Shown here: positions 1-6,387 of the stretch, in pieces | Position numbering within the stretch: the first letter of the stretch is position 1 | How the letters are laid out: the number at the start of each line of letters is the position of its first letter | Source: a bacterium | GTDB lineage: Bacteria; Actinomycetota; Acidimicrobiia; UBA5794; ZC4RG35 | Direction of reading: 5' to 3' | Length of the DNA: 10,810 bases | Assembly: GCA_028819835.1 (NCBI GenBank) | Contig: JAPPKR010000011.1 | Coordinates: 1 to 10,810 of the forward strand | The notes under the pieces: model-generated | The model's input: the letters and a program-made list of their open reading frames with translations, nothing else | Databases searched by the model: none | What the model was told of the DNA's origin: nothing | Program-made: the position numbers and the translations under genes

Positions 1-1
1 G

Positions 2-328
2 TGGGGTCCCGTGCTGGAGGTCTCCTCCACTCCCCGGGCGGCCCGGGACGCGGCCGGAAGGGAGGGGACCGACTGGGTGGGCCTGCTCTCCGACGGGATG
101 ATCCGGGGCTGGGCGCCCGTCTCTGAACTGGAGGGGGTCTCCTCCCTTGAGGAGTTGGCAGCCCGCCCCTTCTCCGCCCCGATCCGCCGGAACTCCACCC
201 TGCGGCAGGCGTTGGACGCCATGGTCGGCGCCCGCTTCGCGTCGGCGGTGGTGGCCGAAGACGGCTTCTACTGTGGGCTGGTCGACATGAAGACGGTCTG
301 GGAGGCGTTGGGGTCGTCGGACGAATGA
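2..328 (+). CDS. Osmoprotectant (OpuC/ProV-type) ABC transporter ATP-binding protein, C-terminal CBS part (5' partial)
   Basis: The reading frame is open from the left edge, so only the last 108 residues are present and the nucleotide-binding domain lies outside the window. What remains looks like a tandem CBS region. A divergent first unit includes WVGLLSDGMIRGW, and a clearer second unit runs from about SAPIRRNSTL through ALDAMVGARFASAVV to GLVDMKTVWEAL. C-terminal CBS pairs are typical of the ATPases of glycine betaine/carnitine/choline importers (OpuA, OpuC, ProV), where they can sense ionic strength or nucleotides. The next gene is a cognate permease starting 10 bases after the stop. The assignment rests on the CBS pattern plus the following permease and binding-protein genes, because no Walker motifs are visible here. 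A start at the internal GTG (position 11) is unlikely because the frame continues upstream. Confidence 0.8.
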   Translation, partial: WGPVLEVSSTPRAARDAAGREGTDWVGLLSDGMIRGWAPVSELEGVSSLEELAARPFSAPIRRNSTLRQALDAMVGARFASAVVAEDGFYCGLVDMKTVWEALGSSDE

Positions 329-338
329 GGACCGGCGC

Positions 339-986
339 ATGAACCTCTTCAACTGGGAGTGGGTGGCCCGCAACTGGAGTTCCATCCTGGAGAGGACCTG
401 GGAGCACGTGTTCCTGACCGGGGTGGCGGTGGGGGTGGGGACGGTGATCGCCATCGGACTCTCGCTGGCGGCCGTTCGGCGGCGCCGCTGGTACGGGCCG
501 ATCACAACCGCCACCAATGTCCTCTACACGATCCCCTCCCTGGCGTTGTTCGCCTTCCTGGTGCCGTTCACCGGCCTCTCCACCCTCACATCGGAGATCG
601 GCCTGGTCAGCTACACCCTGCTGATAATCGTGCGAAACACCGTGGCGGGGATCGACGGCGTCTCGGCGGGGGTCAGGGAGGCGGCGGACGGGATGGGGTT
701 CACTGCCCGCAGTCGTTTCTGGAAGGCGGAGTTTCCCCTGGCCCTGCCGGTGATCATGGCAGGGATTCGCATCGCTTCGGTCACCACGGTGGGACTGGTG
801 ACCATCACGGCGATCCTGGGCCAGGGGGGCCTGGGGTTCTTCATCCTGGCGGGCCTCCGAAGTTTCTTCTGGACCCAGATAATCGTCGGGACACTGGGCT
901 CGGTCCTGCTGGCGGTGGTGATCGATGTGGGACTGCTGCGGGTCGAGCGCTTGCTGACCCCCTGGAGCGGGAGCAGGACGGCATGA
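339..986 (+). CDS. Osmoprotectant ABC transporter permease 1 (OpuCB/ProW-like)
   Basis: This is a 215-residue integral membrane permease of the quaternary amine transporter family. It has about five or six hydrophobic segments (roughly residues 23-45, 60-80, 85-103, 133-160 and 178-202). The cytoplasmic EAA loop that docks on the ATPase is clear: EAADGMG at 114-120, followed by the conserved PLALP about 13 residues later (133-137). Its length matches the short OpuCB/OpuCD type rather than the longer ProW type with an N-terminal extension. The ATG start has a GAGGA Shine-Dalgarno sequence at 327-331, 7 bases upstream and overlapping the ATPase stop. The stop overlaps the next permease start as ATGA, so the two permeases are probably translated together and form a heterodimeric pore. 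The substrate within the amine class (glycine betaine, choline, carnitine, proline betaine) cannot be decided from sequence. Confidence 0.93.
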   Translation: MNLFNWEWVARNWSSILERTWEHVFLTGVAVGVGTVIAIGLSLAAVRRRRWYGPITTATNVLYTIPSLALFAFLVPFTGLSTLTSEIGLVSYTLLIIVRNTVAGIDGVSAGVREAADGMGFTARSRFWKAEFPLALPVIMAGIRIASVTTVGLVTITAILGQGGLGFFILAGLRSFFWTQIIVGTLGSVLLAVVIDVGLLRVERLLTPWSGSRTA

Positions 987-1666
987 CCGACCGTCCGCTC
1001 ACCGAGGAACTCAAGCTGTTCTTGGGCGATCCGGAGACTTGGTGGGGACCGGGGAGCATCCCCCTCCGGCTGGCCGAGCACCTGTTGTTGTCGGCGGTGG
1101 CGGTGATCGTCGCGGCCGCCCTGGTCATCCCCGCCGCCCTGTGGGCGGCTCACCGGAGGCGGGGGATCGCGGCGGCTTCGGCGGTGGTCAATATCGGCCG
1201 GGCGGTCCCGACCTTCGGAATCCTGGTGATCGTGGTGGTGTGGCTGGGGTTGGGCCCCTGGCCCGCCCTGGTGGCTCTCGTGGCCTTGAGCGGACCTCCG
1301 ATGTTCACCAACACGGTGGCAGGAGTCCTGGCGGTTGACCCCGCGGTGTTGGAGTCTGCTCGGGGGATGGGGATGACCGGAGGGCGGATCCTGAGGGAGG
1401 TGGAGTTGCCCCTGGCCCTGCCGGTGATCTCCGAAGGAGTGCGGATCGCCACTTCCCAGGTGATAGCCACCGCCACCCTGGCCGCCTTGGCGGCGGGCGG
1501 GGGCCTGGGTCGCTTCATAGTGGACGGCTTCGCCAAGCGGGACCAGGGAGAGTTGTTGATCGGGGCGGTGCTGGTGGCCATCCTGGCGGTGGCGGCGGAG
1601 AGGGCGTTTACCCGCGGGCAGCGCCGTCTGACTCCGGCGGGCGTCCGCCCCGGGGTCGGCGGGTAG
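983..1666 (+). CDS. Osmoprotectant ABC transporter permease 2 (OpuCD-like)
   Basis: This is a 227-residue membrane permease homologous to the preceding gene. The EAA region reads ESARGMG at 124-130, with LPLALPVIS at 142-150. That is almost the same as FPLALPVIM in permease 1, as expected for paralogous halves of one transporter. Hydrophobic segments lie near residues 33-56, 75-92, 94-106, 143-172 and 190-206. A charged N-terminal stretch of about 25 residues (PLTEELKLFLGDPETWW) precedes the first one. The start is the ATG in the four-base ATGA overlap with the previous stop. The same frame is open much further upstream (from about 359), but that part is a shadow of permease 1 with no membrane character. 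A non-coding gap of 106 bases follows before the binding protein. Confidence 0.92.
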   Translation: MTDRPLTEELKLFLGDPETWWGPGSIPLRLAEHLLLSAVAVIVAAALVIPAALWAAHRRRGIAAASAVVNIGRAVPTFGILVIVVVWLGLGPWPALVALVALSGPPMFTNTVAGVLAVDPAVLESARGMGMTGGRILREVELPLALPVISEGVRIATSQVIATATLAALAAGGGLGRFIVDGFAKRDQGELLIGAVLVAILAVAAERAFTRGQRRLTPAGVRPGVGG

Positions 1667-1705
1667 GACGTCGGCCGGGAGAAGAGGGACCCAGGGGCCG
1701 GTACC

Positions 1706-1756
1706 ATGTTCCGGGAGGCGGGCGCCTGCAAGCGGTTCCTGCCCACCAACTATTGA
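1706..1756 (+). other. Possible 16-codon leader ORF upstream of the binding-protein gene (speculative)
   Basis: The 106-base gap between permease 2 and the binding protein contains an ATG with an AGGGG sequence 8 bases upstream (1693-1697). It encodes MFREAGACKRFLPTNY and stops with TGA at 1754-1756, inside the stretch that leads into the binding-protein Shine-Dalgarno sequence. The stop lies 16 bases before the next start, so translation of the mini-ORF could influence initiation there. There is no attenuator-like hairpin or codon run to support regulation. A short chance ORF in GC-rich DNA is the more likely explanation. Confidence 0.15.
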
Positions 1757-1772
1757 CAGGAGATGGATACCC

Positions 1773-2684
1773 ATGTTGCATTTGTTGCGCAAGGGCGTCG
1801 TTGGGGCGACCCTTCTGGCTTTGGCGCTGCTGGCCGGGGCCTGCGGGTCGGGTGACGACGCCGACGGCCCCACCATCGTGGTGGCCTCCTTCAACTTCGG
1901 AGAGAGCCTGATACTCGGTGAGATCTACGCCCAGGCGCTGGAAGACGCCGGCTATGCGGTGGAGAGGAACCTCGGTCTGGGATCTCGGGAGGTCGTGAAG
2001 CCCGCCCTCGAGTCGGGGGAGATCGGCCTGGTCCCCGAATACACGGGAAGCCTGGGCAACTTCCTCGGCGTGGTGCCGACCGCCGACGAGCAGTCCACCT
2101 GGCAGGAAGTCAAGGACGCCTTCGAGGCCAATGGAGTGACGCTCCTCGCCTACGCCCCCGCACAGGACAAGAACGGGTTCGTCGTAACCGGCGAGACGGC
2201 GGCCGCTCTCGGCCTCGCCAACGTCAGTGACTTGGCGCCGCACGCCTCCGACCTGGTGTTCGGGGGTCCGCCGGAGTGCCCCGAGAGACTCAACTGCCTC
2301 CCCGGCCTGGAGAGCGTTTACGGTCTGGTGTTCGCCGAGTTCAAACCCCTGGACGTGGGGGGTCCCCTCACCGTGGCGGCCCTGGAGGGAGGCGATGTCG
2401 ATGTGGGGGTGCTGTTCACCACCGACGGCGTCATCGCCGCCAAGGGTCTGGTGCTCCTCGACGACGACCGGGGTCTGAATCCGGCGGAGAACATCGTGCC
2501 CGCGGTCCGTATGGACATCGTCGACGCCTACGGTGATGACTTCGTCGAACTCCTGGACGGAGTCTCGGCGGCCATCACCACCCCGGAACTCACCGAGATG
2601 AACCGCCGGGCGGGGATCGATCAGGAGGACCCGGCGGACATAGCCGCCCAGTGGCTGTCGGACAAGGGATTCGTCTCCGGCTAA
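1773..2684 (+). CDS. Osmoprotectant ABC transporter substrate-binding lipoprotein (OpuCC/ProX-like)
   Basis: This 303-residue protein captures a quaternary-amine solute outside the membrane and delivers it to the two permeases. It begins with a lipoprotein signal: RK at 6-7, a hydrophobic core, and LAGAC, which makes Cys24 the likely lipidated residue. An acidic linker (GSGDDADG) follows. The mature part has OpuAC/ProX-family hallmarks. These include the opening strand TIVVASFNFGES, the segment EIYAQALEDAGY, and GLVPEYTGSLGNFLG, which corresponds to the family's conserved PEYTG segment. The ATG start is set by the AGGAGA Shine-Dalgarno sequence at 1758-1763, 9 bases upstream. The binding protein is last in the operon here, whereas in Bacillus opuC it lies between the two permeases. 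The transcript ends towards the convergent hairpin just downstream. Confidence 0.92.
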   Translation: MLHLLRKGVVGATLLALALLAGACGSGDDADGPTIVVASFNFGESLILGEIYAQALEDAGYAVERNLGLGSREVVKPALESGEIGLVPEYTGSLGNFLGVVPTADEQSTWQEVKDAFEANGVTLLAYAPAQDKNGFVVTGETAAALGLANVSDLAPHASDLVFGGPPECPERLNCLPGLESVYGLVFAEFKPLDVGGPLTVAALEGGDVDVGVLFTTDGVIAAKGLVLLDDDRGLNPAENIVPAVRMDIVDAYGDDFVELLDGVSAAITTPELTEMNRRAGIDQEDPADIAAQWLSDKGFVSG

Positions 2685-2714
2685 ACCGGTTCCACGGAAG
2701 GATCGTCCAGCTTG

Positions 2715-2975
2715 TCAGGAACGGGGGTCTTCGGGCTCCCGTTCCTGGTATTCGCGCCACTCGGCGATCGAGCGGGAGACGAGGACCATGATCACCGCCA
2801 TCCCCACCAGGCCCAGGGCGAAACCCACCCCACCCCAGAAGAGGGACCGCCCCACACAACCCGATCCGAAGTCGGAGCGGCAGGCCACGTCGTTCACCAC
2901 CCATCCCAGACCGCCGCCGAACAACCCGGCTGCCAGCGACGGGACGGCTATCCACGGATTGGGCCGGCGCCTCAT
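2715..2975 (-). CDS. Small two-helix membrane protein of unknown function
   Basis: I do not recognise this 86-residue protein. It has a basic N-terminus (MRRRPN), a first hydrophobic helix at about 8-28, a short loop with two cysteines (Cys32 and Cys40), a second helix at about 45-67, and a charged tail (SRSIAEWREYQERE). The positive-inside rule places both ends in the cytoplasm and the cysteine loop outside, so a disulfide is possible. The start is the ATG in an ATGA overlap with the stop of the preceding membrane gene, which indicates translational coupling in the topA operon. The same frame is open upstream to about 3680, but that part only shadows the other gene and has low-complexity arginine and glycine content. 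The last codons form one arm of the convergent hairpin. Confidence 0.75.
   Translation of the reverse strand: MRRRPNPWIAVPSLAAGLFGGGLGWVVNDVACRSDFGSGCVGRSLFWGGVGFALGLVGMAVIMVLVSRSIAEWREYQEREPEDPRS
2716..2747. terminator. Convergent hairpin with UUCG tetraloop (candidate bidirectional terminator)
   Basis: This is a near-perfect inverted repeat. The arms AGGAACGGG (2717-2725) and CCCGTTCCT (2738-2746) are exact complements. The inner GGTC and GGCT can extend the stem by four pairs with two G-U wobbles. The outer C2716-G2747 pair gives about 14 pairs in all. In plus-strand RNA the loop is C(UUCG)G, the exceptionally stable tetraloop common in terminators. It lies 31 bases after the importer operon stop and overlaps the stop end of the oppositely oriented 86-residue gene. 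No T-tract follows on either strand, so intrinsic termination is inferred and the hairpin could instead protect a 3' end. Confidence 0.6.
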
Positions 2976-3739
2976 CCCCGGTCTCCCCTCTGACCGGACG
3001 CCGGGCGGGACCGGGCGGCCTCCCCGGCTGATCTGATGCGGAGGGGTGTGGGGCCCGGCACGGGTTCCGGCCGGGTGTCCACCAGGGGCCGTACCGCCAG
3101 GCGCGCGTCTTCCGACCAGGCGGCCCAGGAGGCGACGCCGGCCCCGGCGACGATCACGGTCCAACCCGGCCAGGGGGTGGTGAGGGCAGCCGGCAGCGCG
3201 GCCGCCGGGACGACAAACCGGGTGACGAAGAGAGAGCCCGTAACAGCCTTGGCGTAAATCGCCGCCGCGGCCGCGGAGAGGGCCGCAAACGCCCAGCCCC
3301 CGCCCAACCCGTCCACCGACACCGCCGCCAGGACGACCGGGAGACCGGCCAGCACGCAGAGGAGCAGCACGGATCGGGCGGGAGGACCGAGGGTGGGCGC
3401 CCGGCCCCGCCCGGACTCGGCAAGCCAGGGGCCCGCCACCAGGGTCAGGGTGGCCGCGGCCATGCCGACACCCACCCACCACCATCCCGACAGGGGGATG
3501 GCCGTCGCCAGGCCCAACTCGCCCGCAGCCAACCCACCGGCCATCCTGCGTCCCCACCGGGAGTTCTTCACCACCACTCCTACCAGGGCGGCCGTGGAGA
3601 GCACCACCAGTCCGGCGGCCAGCACGGCCGACTGGACCGGCTCCCAGGGGCCCCCGCCCACGGAGATGGCGCCGGCCCACGCCAGGGCGGCCAGCAGGCA
3701 GAGCCCTCCCGCAGTGGCGGCGGCGGGAGAGGACTTCAC
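2972..3739 (-). CDS. Polytopic membrane protein of unknown function, downstream of topA
   Basis: This 255-residue protein has about six to eight hydrophobic segments (roughly 10-27, 36-57, 70-83, 85-104, 122-141, 148-165, 171-186 and 190-208). They are rich in Ala, Gly, Val, Leu and Trp. A soluble tail of about 45 residues, rich in Pro and Arg, follows (from about 209), and it is probably cytoplasmic. I recognise no family motif. The start is a GTG only 15 bases after the topA stop, with a weak GAGAAA sequence upstream, and the stop overlaps the next gene as ATGA. This gene therefore probably forms a three-gene operon with topA and the 86-residue protein. Membrane segments that stay in frame across the whole length, in the strand opposite to the shadow ORFs, support a real gene. 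Its exact start is less certain. Confidence 0.75.
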   Translation of the reverse strand: MKSSPAAATAGGLCLLAALAWAGAISVGGGPWEPVQSAVLAAGLVVLSTAALVGVVVKNSRWGRRMAGGLAAGELGLATAIPLSGWWWVGVGMAAATLTLVAGPWLAESGRGRAPTLGPPARSVLLLCVLAGLPVVLAAVSVDGLGGGWAFAALSAAAAAIYAKAVTGSLFVTRFVVPAAALPAALTTPWPGWTVIVAGAGVASWAAWSEDARLAVRPLVDTRPEPVPGPTPLRIRSAGEAARSRPASGQRGDRG

Positions 3740-3754
3740 CGTTTTCTCAAGGAT

Positions 3755-6310
3755 CTACCGGCGACGCCGTGACCGGGATCTCCCCTTCGAGGAGCCCCTG
3801 GTCTGGCGGCGCCTCTCCAAGAGTTCACTGGCCCGGTCGGCGGTGATGTTGTCGGAGGTGTCCCTGTCACCGAGAGAAGCGTTGGTGGCCCCATCGCTCA
3901 CATACAGGCCGTACCTGCCGTCCCGGAGTTCCAGCGGCTTCCCGGTGCGGGGATCGTCTCCGAGCTTCCGGAGAGCCGGGCTTCCTCCCCGCCGGAAGGG
4001 AGTGGCCAGCACGCCGAGCGCCTCCTCCAAGGTGATGGTGAATAGCTGCTCCACATCTTGGAGGGTGCGGTTGGTCTTACCCCGGGAGATGTAGGGGCCG
4101 TACCGGCCGTACCGGGCGACCACCTCGTCGCCGCTCTCGGGGTCCACCCCGACGGTCCGGGGAAGGCCGAGCCAACGCAGCGCCTCGGGGAGGCTGAGAC
4201 CCCCCAACTCGGTTCCCTTGGGTAGAGAGACCCGCTTGGGCTTGGGTTTCCCGCTCTCGGTCTCTCCCAGTTGCAGGTAGGGACCGTACCTGCCTTCCAA
4301 CGCCAACACATCGAGCCCGCTCCCGGGATCGGTCCCGAGTATCTTGCGATCGCCGCCCGACTTCCCCTCAGCCAGCATCTCCAGCGCCTTCTCCGGGGTC
4401 AGTTCGTCGGGGGGCATCCGATCGGGGATGGAAACGGTTTGGCCTTCCCAGAACAGGTAGGGTCCGTACCTGCCGATCCGGGCCGCGATCTCGTTCCCCT
4501 CGGGGTCCAGGCCTATCAGGATCTTTCGGGAGAGCCGGGTGTCGACTTTCTCGAGACTCGTCTCCACCCCCGCCTGGAGGCCGTCGGGGCCGAAGTAGAA
4601 ACGCTCCAACCACGGCCTGGTCTGCTCCTGGCGCGAGGCGATGCGGTCCAGATCGTCCTCCATCTTTGCGGTGAACTGGTAGTCGACCAGCTTGGGAAAG
4701 CTCTGCTCCAACAGGGTGACCACCGCGAAGGCCGTGAACGTGGGGATCAGGGCCCGGCTTTGGCTCCACACATAACCGCGGTCCTGGATGGTGCTCATTA
4801 TCGACGCGTAGGTCGATGGCCGGCCCACACCCAGCCTCTCCAGCGTCCTGATCAGGGAGGCCTCGGTGTACCACGCCGGTGGCCTGGTCCGGTGGTCCCG
4901 GGCGGTCAAGCCGTCGGCGGTCACCTCCTGGCCGACCGAGAGCACCGGAAGGGCTTTCAGGCCGCCCTTCCCCTTGGCGGCCCCCGCCCTGTCCATGGAC
5001 CCGAGTGCCCTGAGGAACCCGGGGAAGGTGATGGTCCGCCCCTGTGACTCGAACTCCACGGCCTGGCCCGCCGATGAGACGCCGCCCAGGGTGACGGTGA
5101 CGCTCTCCCCGGTGGCGTCCTTCATCTGGGATGCAACGGCCTGATTCCATATCAGCCGGTATAGACGGGACGCATCCCCCTCGCCGATGGCGGAGGTCAC
5201 CTGCCGGGGGGTCTTCCATGACATGCCGGAGGGACGGATCGCCTCGTGCGCCTCCTGGGCTCCCCTCACCCGGGACTTGTAGACCCTCGGCCGGGAGGGA
5301 AGGAACCGGTCGCCGAACTCGCTCCGGATCAGTTTCCGGGCGGTGGCGATGGCCTCGTCGGAGACGGAGACCGAGTCGGTGCGCATGTAGGTGATGTACC
5401 CGTTCTCGTAGAGTTGCTGGGCGGCGCGCATGGTGCGCGAAGGGCTCATTCTGAGTCTTCCGGAGGCTTCCTGCTGGAGGGTGGAAGTACGGAAAGGGGG
5501 AGAGGGCGAGCGTTTGTACGGCTTTTGTTTCAGGTCCGTGACCGAGAACGCCGAGTCGGCCAGTTCGGCCACCAGGCGCTCGGCGTCGGCCTTGTCCAAC
5601 TGGAGCCTCTTGGGATTCTTCAGTTCGCCGCGGGAGGTGAAGTCCCTGCCGGTGGCCACCCGCCGTCCCTCCACCGAGGCAAGGTGGGCCTCGAACCCGT
5701 CGGCCGGTTTCCCGACCGGGTGGAAGACCCCGGCGATGTCCCAGTATTCGGCTCTGACGAACTTGATACGCTCCCGGGCCCTCTCCACAACCAGGCGGAC
5801 CGCCACGCTTTGCACGCGTCCAGCGGACAGTCCCGTCTTGATCTTCTTCCACAGCACCGGCGAGACCTCGTAACCGTAAAGGCGATCCAGGATCCGCCTC
5901 GCTTCCTGGGAGTCCACCAGGGCCGTGTCGAGTTCCCGGGGATTATCGAAGGCGTGGCGGATGGCGTCGCGGGTGATCTCGTAGAACACCATTCTCCTCA
6001 CCGGCACCGTGGGCTTCAGCAACTGGGTCAGGTGCCAGGCAATGGCCTCTCCCTCCCGGTCGCGGTCGGTGGCCAGGTACAGGGAGTCTGCGCCCGCCAG
6101 CGCCTCCCGGAGCTTTCTGACCTGCCCGGACTTGCCCGGAGAGGTGACGTACTTGGGTTGGAATCCACCCTCCACGTCCACTCCCAGTTCCTTCTCGGGC
6201 AGGTCCCGCACATGTCCCATGGAGGATTGCACCACTACGTCAGGCCCCAGGTAAGAGGAGATGTTGCGTGCCTTGGTGGGCGATTCGACTACGACTAACG
6301 CCTTGCTCAT
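3755..6310 (-). CDS. topA: DNA topoisomerase I (type IA)
   Basis: This 851-residue enzyme relaxes negatively supercoiled DNA through a 5'-phosphotyrosine intermediate. The N-terminal Toprim domain (about 1-115) has Glu9 in VVVESPTKA and the metal-binding triad Asp82, Asp84 and Glu86 in ATDRDREGEAIAWHL. The core has GLSAGRVQSVAVRL at 161-173 and PPFRTSTLQQEAS at about 271-283. The active-site Tyr308 lies in GYITYMRTDS. The C-terminal part has four TOPRIM_C-type repeats around residues 612, 672, 734 and 799 (GRYGPYLFWEG, GRYGPYLQLGE, GRYGPYISRGK, GRYGLYVSDG). It ends in a strongly basic tail, RSRSRRRR. The protein has no cysteine, so the E. coli-type zinc ribbons are absent, as in other actinobacterial TopA. 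I chose the ATG giving MSKALVVVESP. A TTG four codons upstream (6322) is possible but adds nonconserved residues. The gene is transcribed divergently from the MFS gene. Confidence 0.98.
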   Translation of the reverse strand: MSKALVVVESPTKARNISSYLGPDVVVQSSMGHVRDLPEKELGVDVEGGFQPKYVTSPGKSGQVRKLREALAGADSLYLATDRDREGEAIAWHLTQLLKPTVPVRRMVFYEITRDAIRHAFDNPRELDTALVDSQEARRILDRLYGYEVSPVLWKKIKTGLSAGRVQSVAVRLVVERARERIKFVRAEYWDIAGVFHPVGKPADGFEAHLASVEGRRVATGRDFTSRGELKNPKRLQLDKADAERLVAELADSAFSVTDLKQKPYKRSPSPPFRTSTLQQEASGRLRMSPSRTMRAAQQLYENGYITYMRTDSVSVSDEAIATARKLIRSEFGDRFLPSRPRVYKSRVRGAQEAHEAIRPSGMSWKTPRQVTSAIGEGDASRLYRLIWNQAVASQMKDATGESVTVTLGGVSSAGQAVEFESQGRTITFPGFLRALGSMDRAGAAKGKGGLKALPVLSVGQEVTADGLTARDHRTRPPAWYTEASLIRTLERLGVGRPSTYASIMSTIQDRGYVWSQSRALIPTFTAFAVVTLLEQSFPKLVDYQFTAKMEDDLDRIASRQEQTRPWLERFYFGPDGLQAGVETSLEKVDTRLSRKILIGLDPEGNEIAARIGRYGPYLFWEGQTVSIPDRMPPDELTPEKALEMLAEGKSGGDRKILGTDPGSGLDVLALEGRYGPYLQLGETESGKPKPKRVSLPKGTELGGLSLPEALRWLGLPRTVGVDPESGDEVVARYGRYGPYISRGKTNRTLQDVEQLFTITLEEALGVLATPFRRGGSPALRKLGDDPRTGKPLELRDGRYGLYVSDGATNASLGDRDTSDNITADRASELLERRRQTRGSSKGRSRSRRRR

Positions 6311-6320
6311 TTGGCTTACC

Positions 6321-6326
6321 AAGTTA
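6321..6326 (-). promoter_or_regulatory. topA: Candidate -10 element of topA
   Basis: On the minus strand this reads TAACTT, which fits the actinobacterial TANNNT pattern. It lies 10 bases before the chosen topA ATG, and no Shine-Dalgarno sequence is present between them. This would give a very short leader. No convincing -35 hexamer is seen at 16-18 bases. The whole intergenic gap (6311-6387) also holds the palindrome AACCGGTT (6366-6373) and a TTGG-N4-CCAA repeat (6311-6322) next to the topA start. These could be operators but may be chance. Confidence 0.3.
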
Positions 6327-6380
6327 CCCGCTTGCGACGGCCAATGCCTAACCGAGGTCGGCGGAAACCGGTTGGTGAGT

Positions 6381-6386
6381 TAGTGT
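6381..6386 (+). promoter_or_regulatory. Candidate -10 element of the MFS-tmk-holB operon
   Basis: TAGTGT fits TANNNT. Transcription starting about 8 bases downstream would begin at the in-frame GTG at 6394, two codons inside the longer reading frame, so the mRNA could be leaderless. There is no Shine-Dalgarno sequence before either GTG. No clear -35 box is visible. Confidence 0.3.
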
Positions 6387-6387
6387 T

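Noticed and set aside
359..1666. Reading the second permease as a 435-residue protein starting at 359
   Set aside because: The first half has no membrane character and overlaps permease 1 entirely. The ATGA start at 983 gives a normal permease.
1753..1758. A perfect TTGACA -35-like hexamer
   Set aside because: It lies 14 bases before the binding-protein start and overlaps its Shine-Dalgarno sequence. A matching -10 would fall inside the gene and I see none.
611..1894. Long minus-strand ORF opposite the two permeases
   Set aside because: It is low-complexity, Pro/Arg/Gln/His-rich translation typical of antisense frames in GC-rich DNA. The plus strand has clear permease motifs.
2715..3680. 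A 321-residue minus-strand ORF
   Set aside because: Only the last 86 residues look like a protein. The upstream part is a Gly/Arg-rich shadow of the polytopic membrane gene.
3036..4094. Plus-strand ORFs (3036-3257 and 3393-4094) opposite the membrane gene and the topA 3' end
   Set aside because: Their translations are Pro/Ala/Arg/Ser-rich without motifs. The minus-strand genes explain the sequence.
3900..4480. Repeated DNA resembling GGCCGTACC at several places
   Set aside because: These repeats encode the GRYGPY units of the TopA C-terminal repeats, so they are not operators or a separate repeat family.
4271..6298. Plus-strand ORFs of up to 350 residues opposite topA
   Set aside because: topA is unmistakable on the other strand, and these frames only mirror its codon bias.
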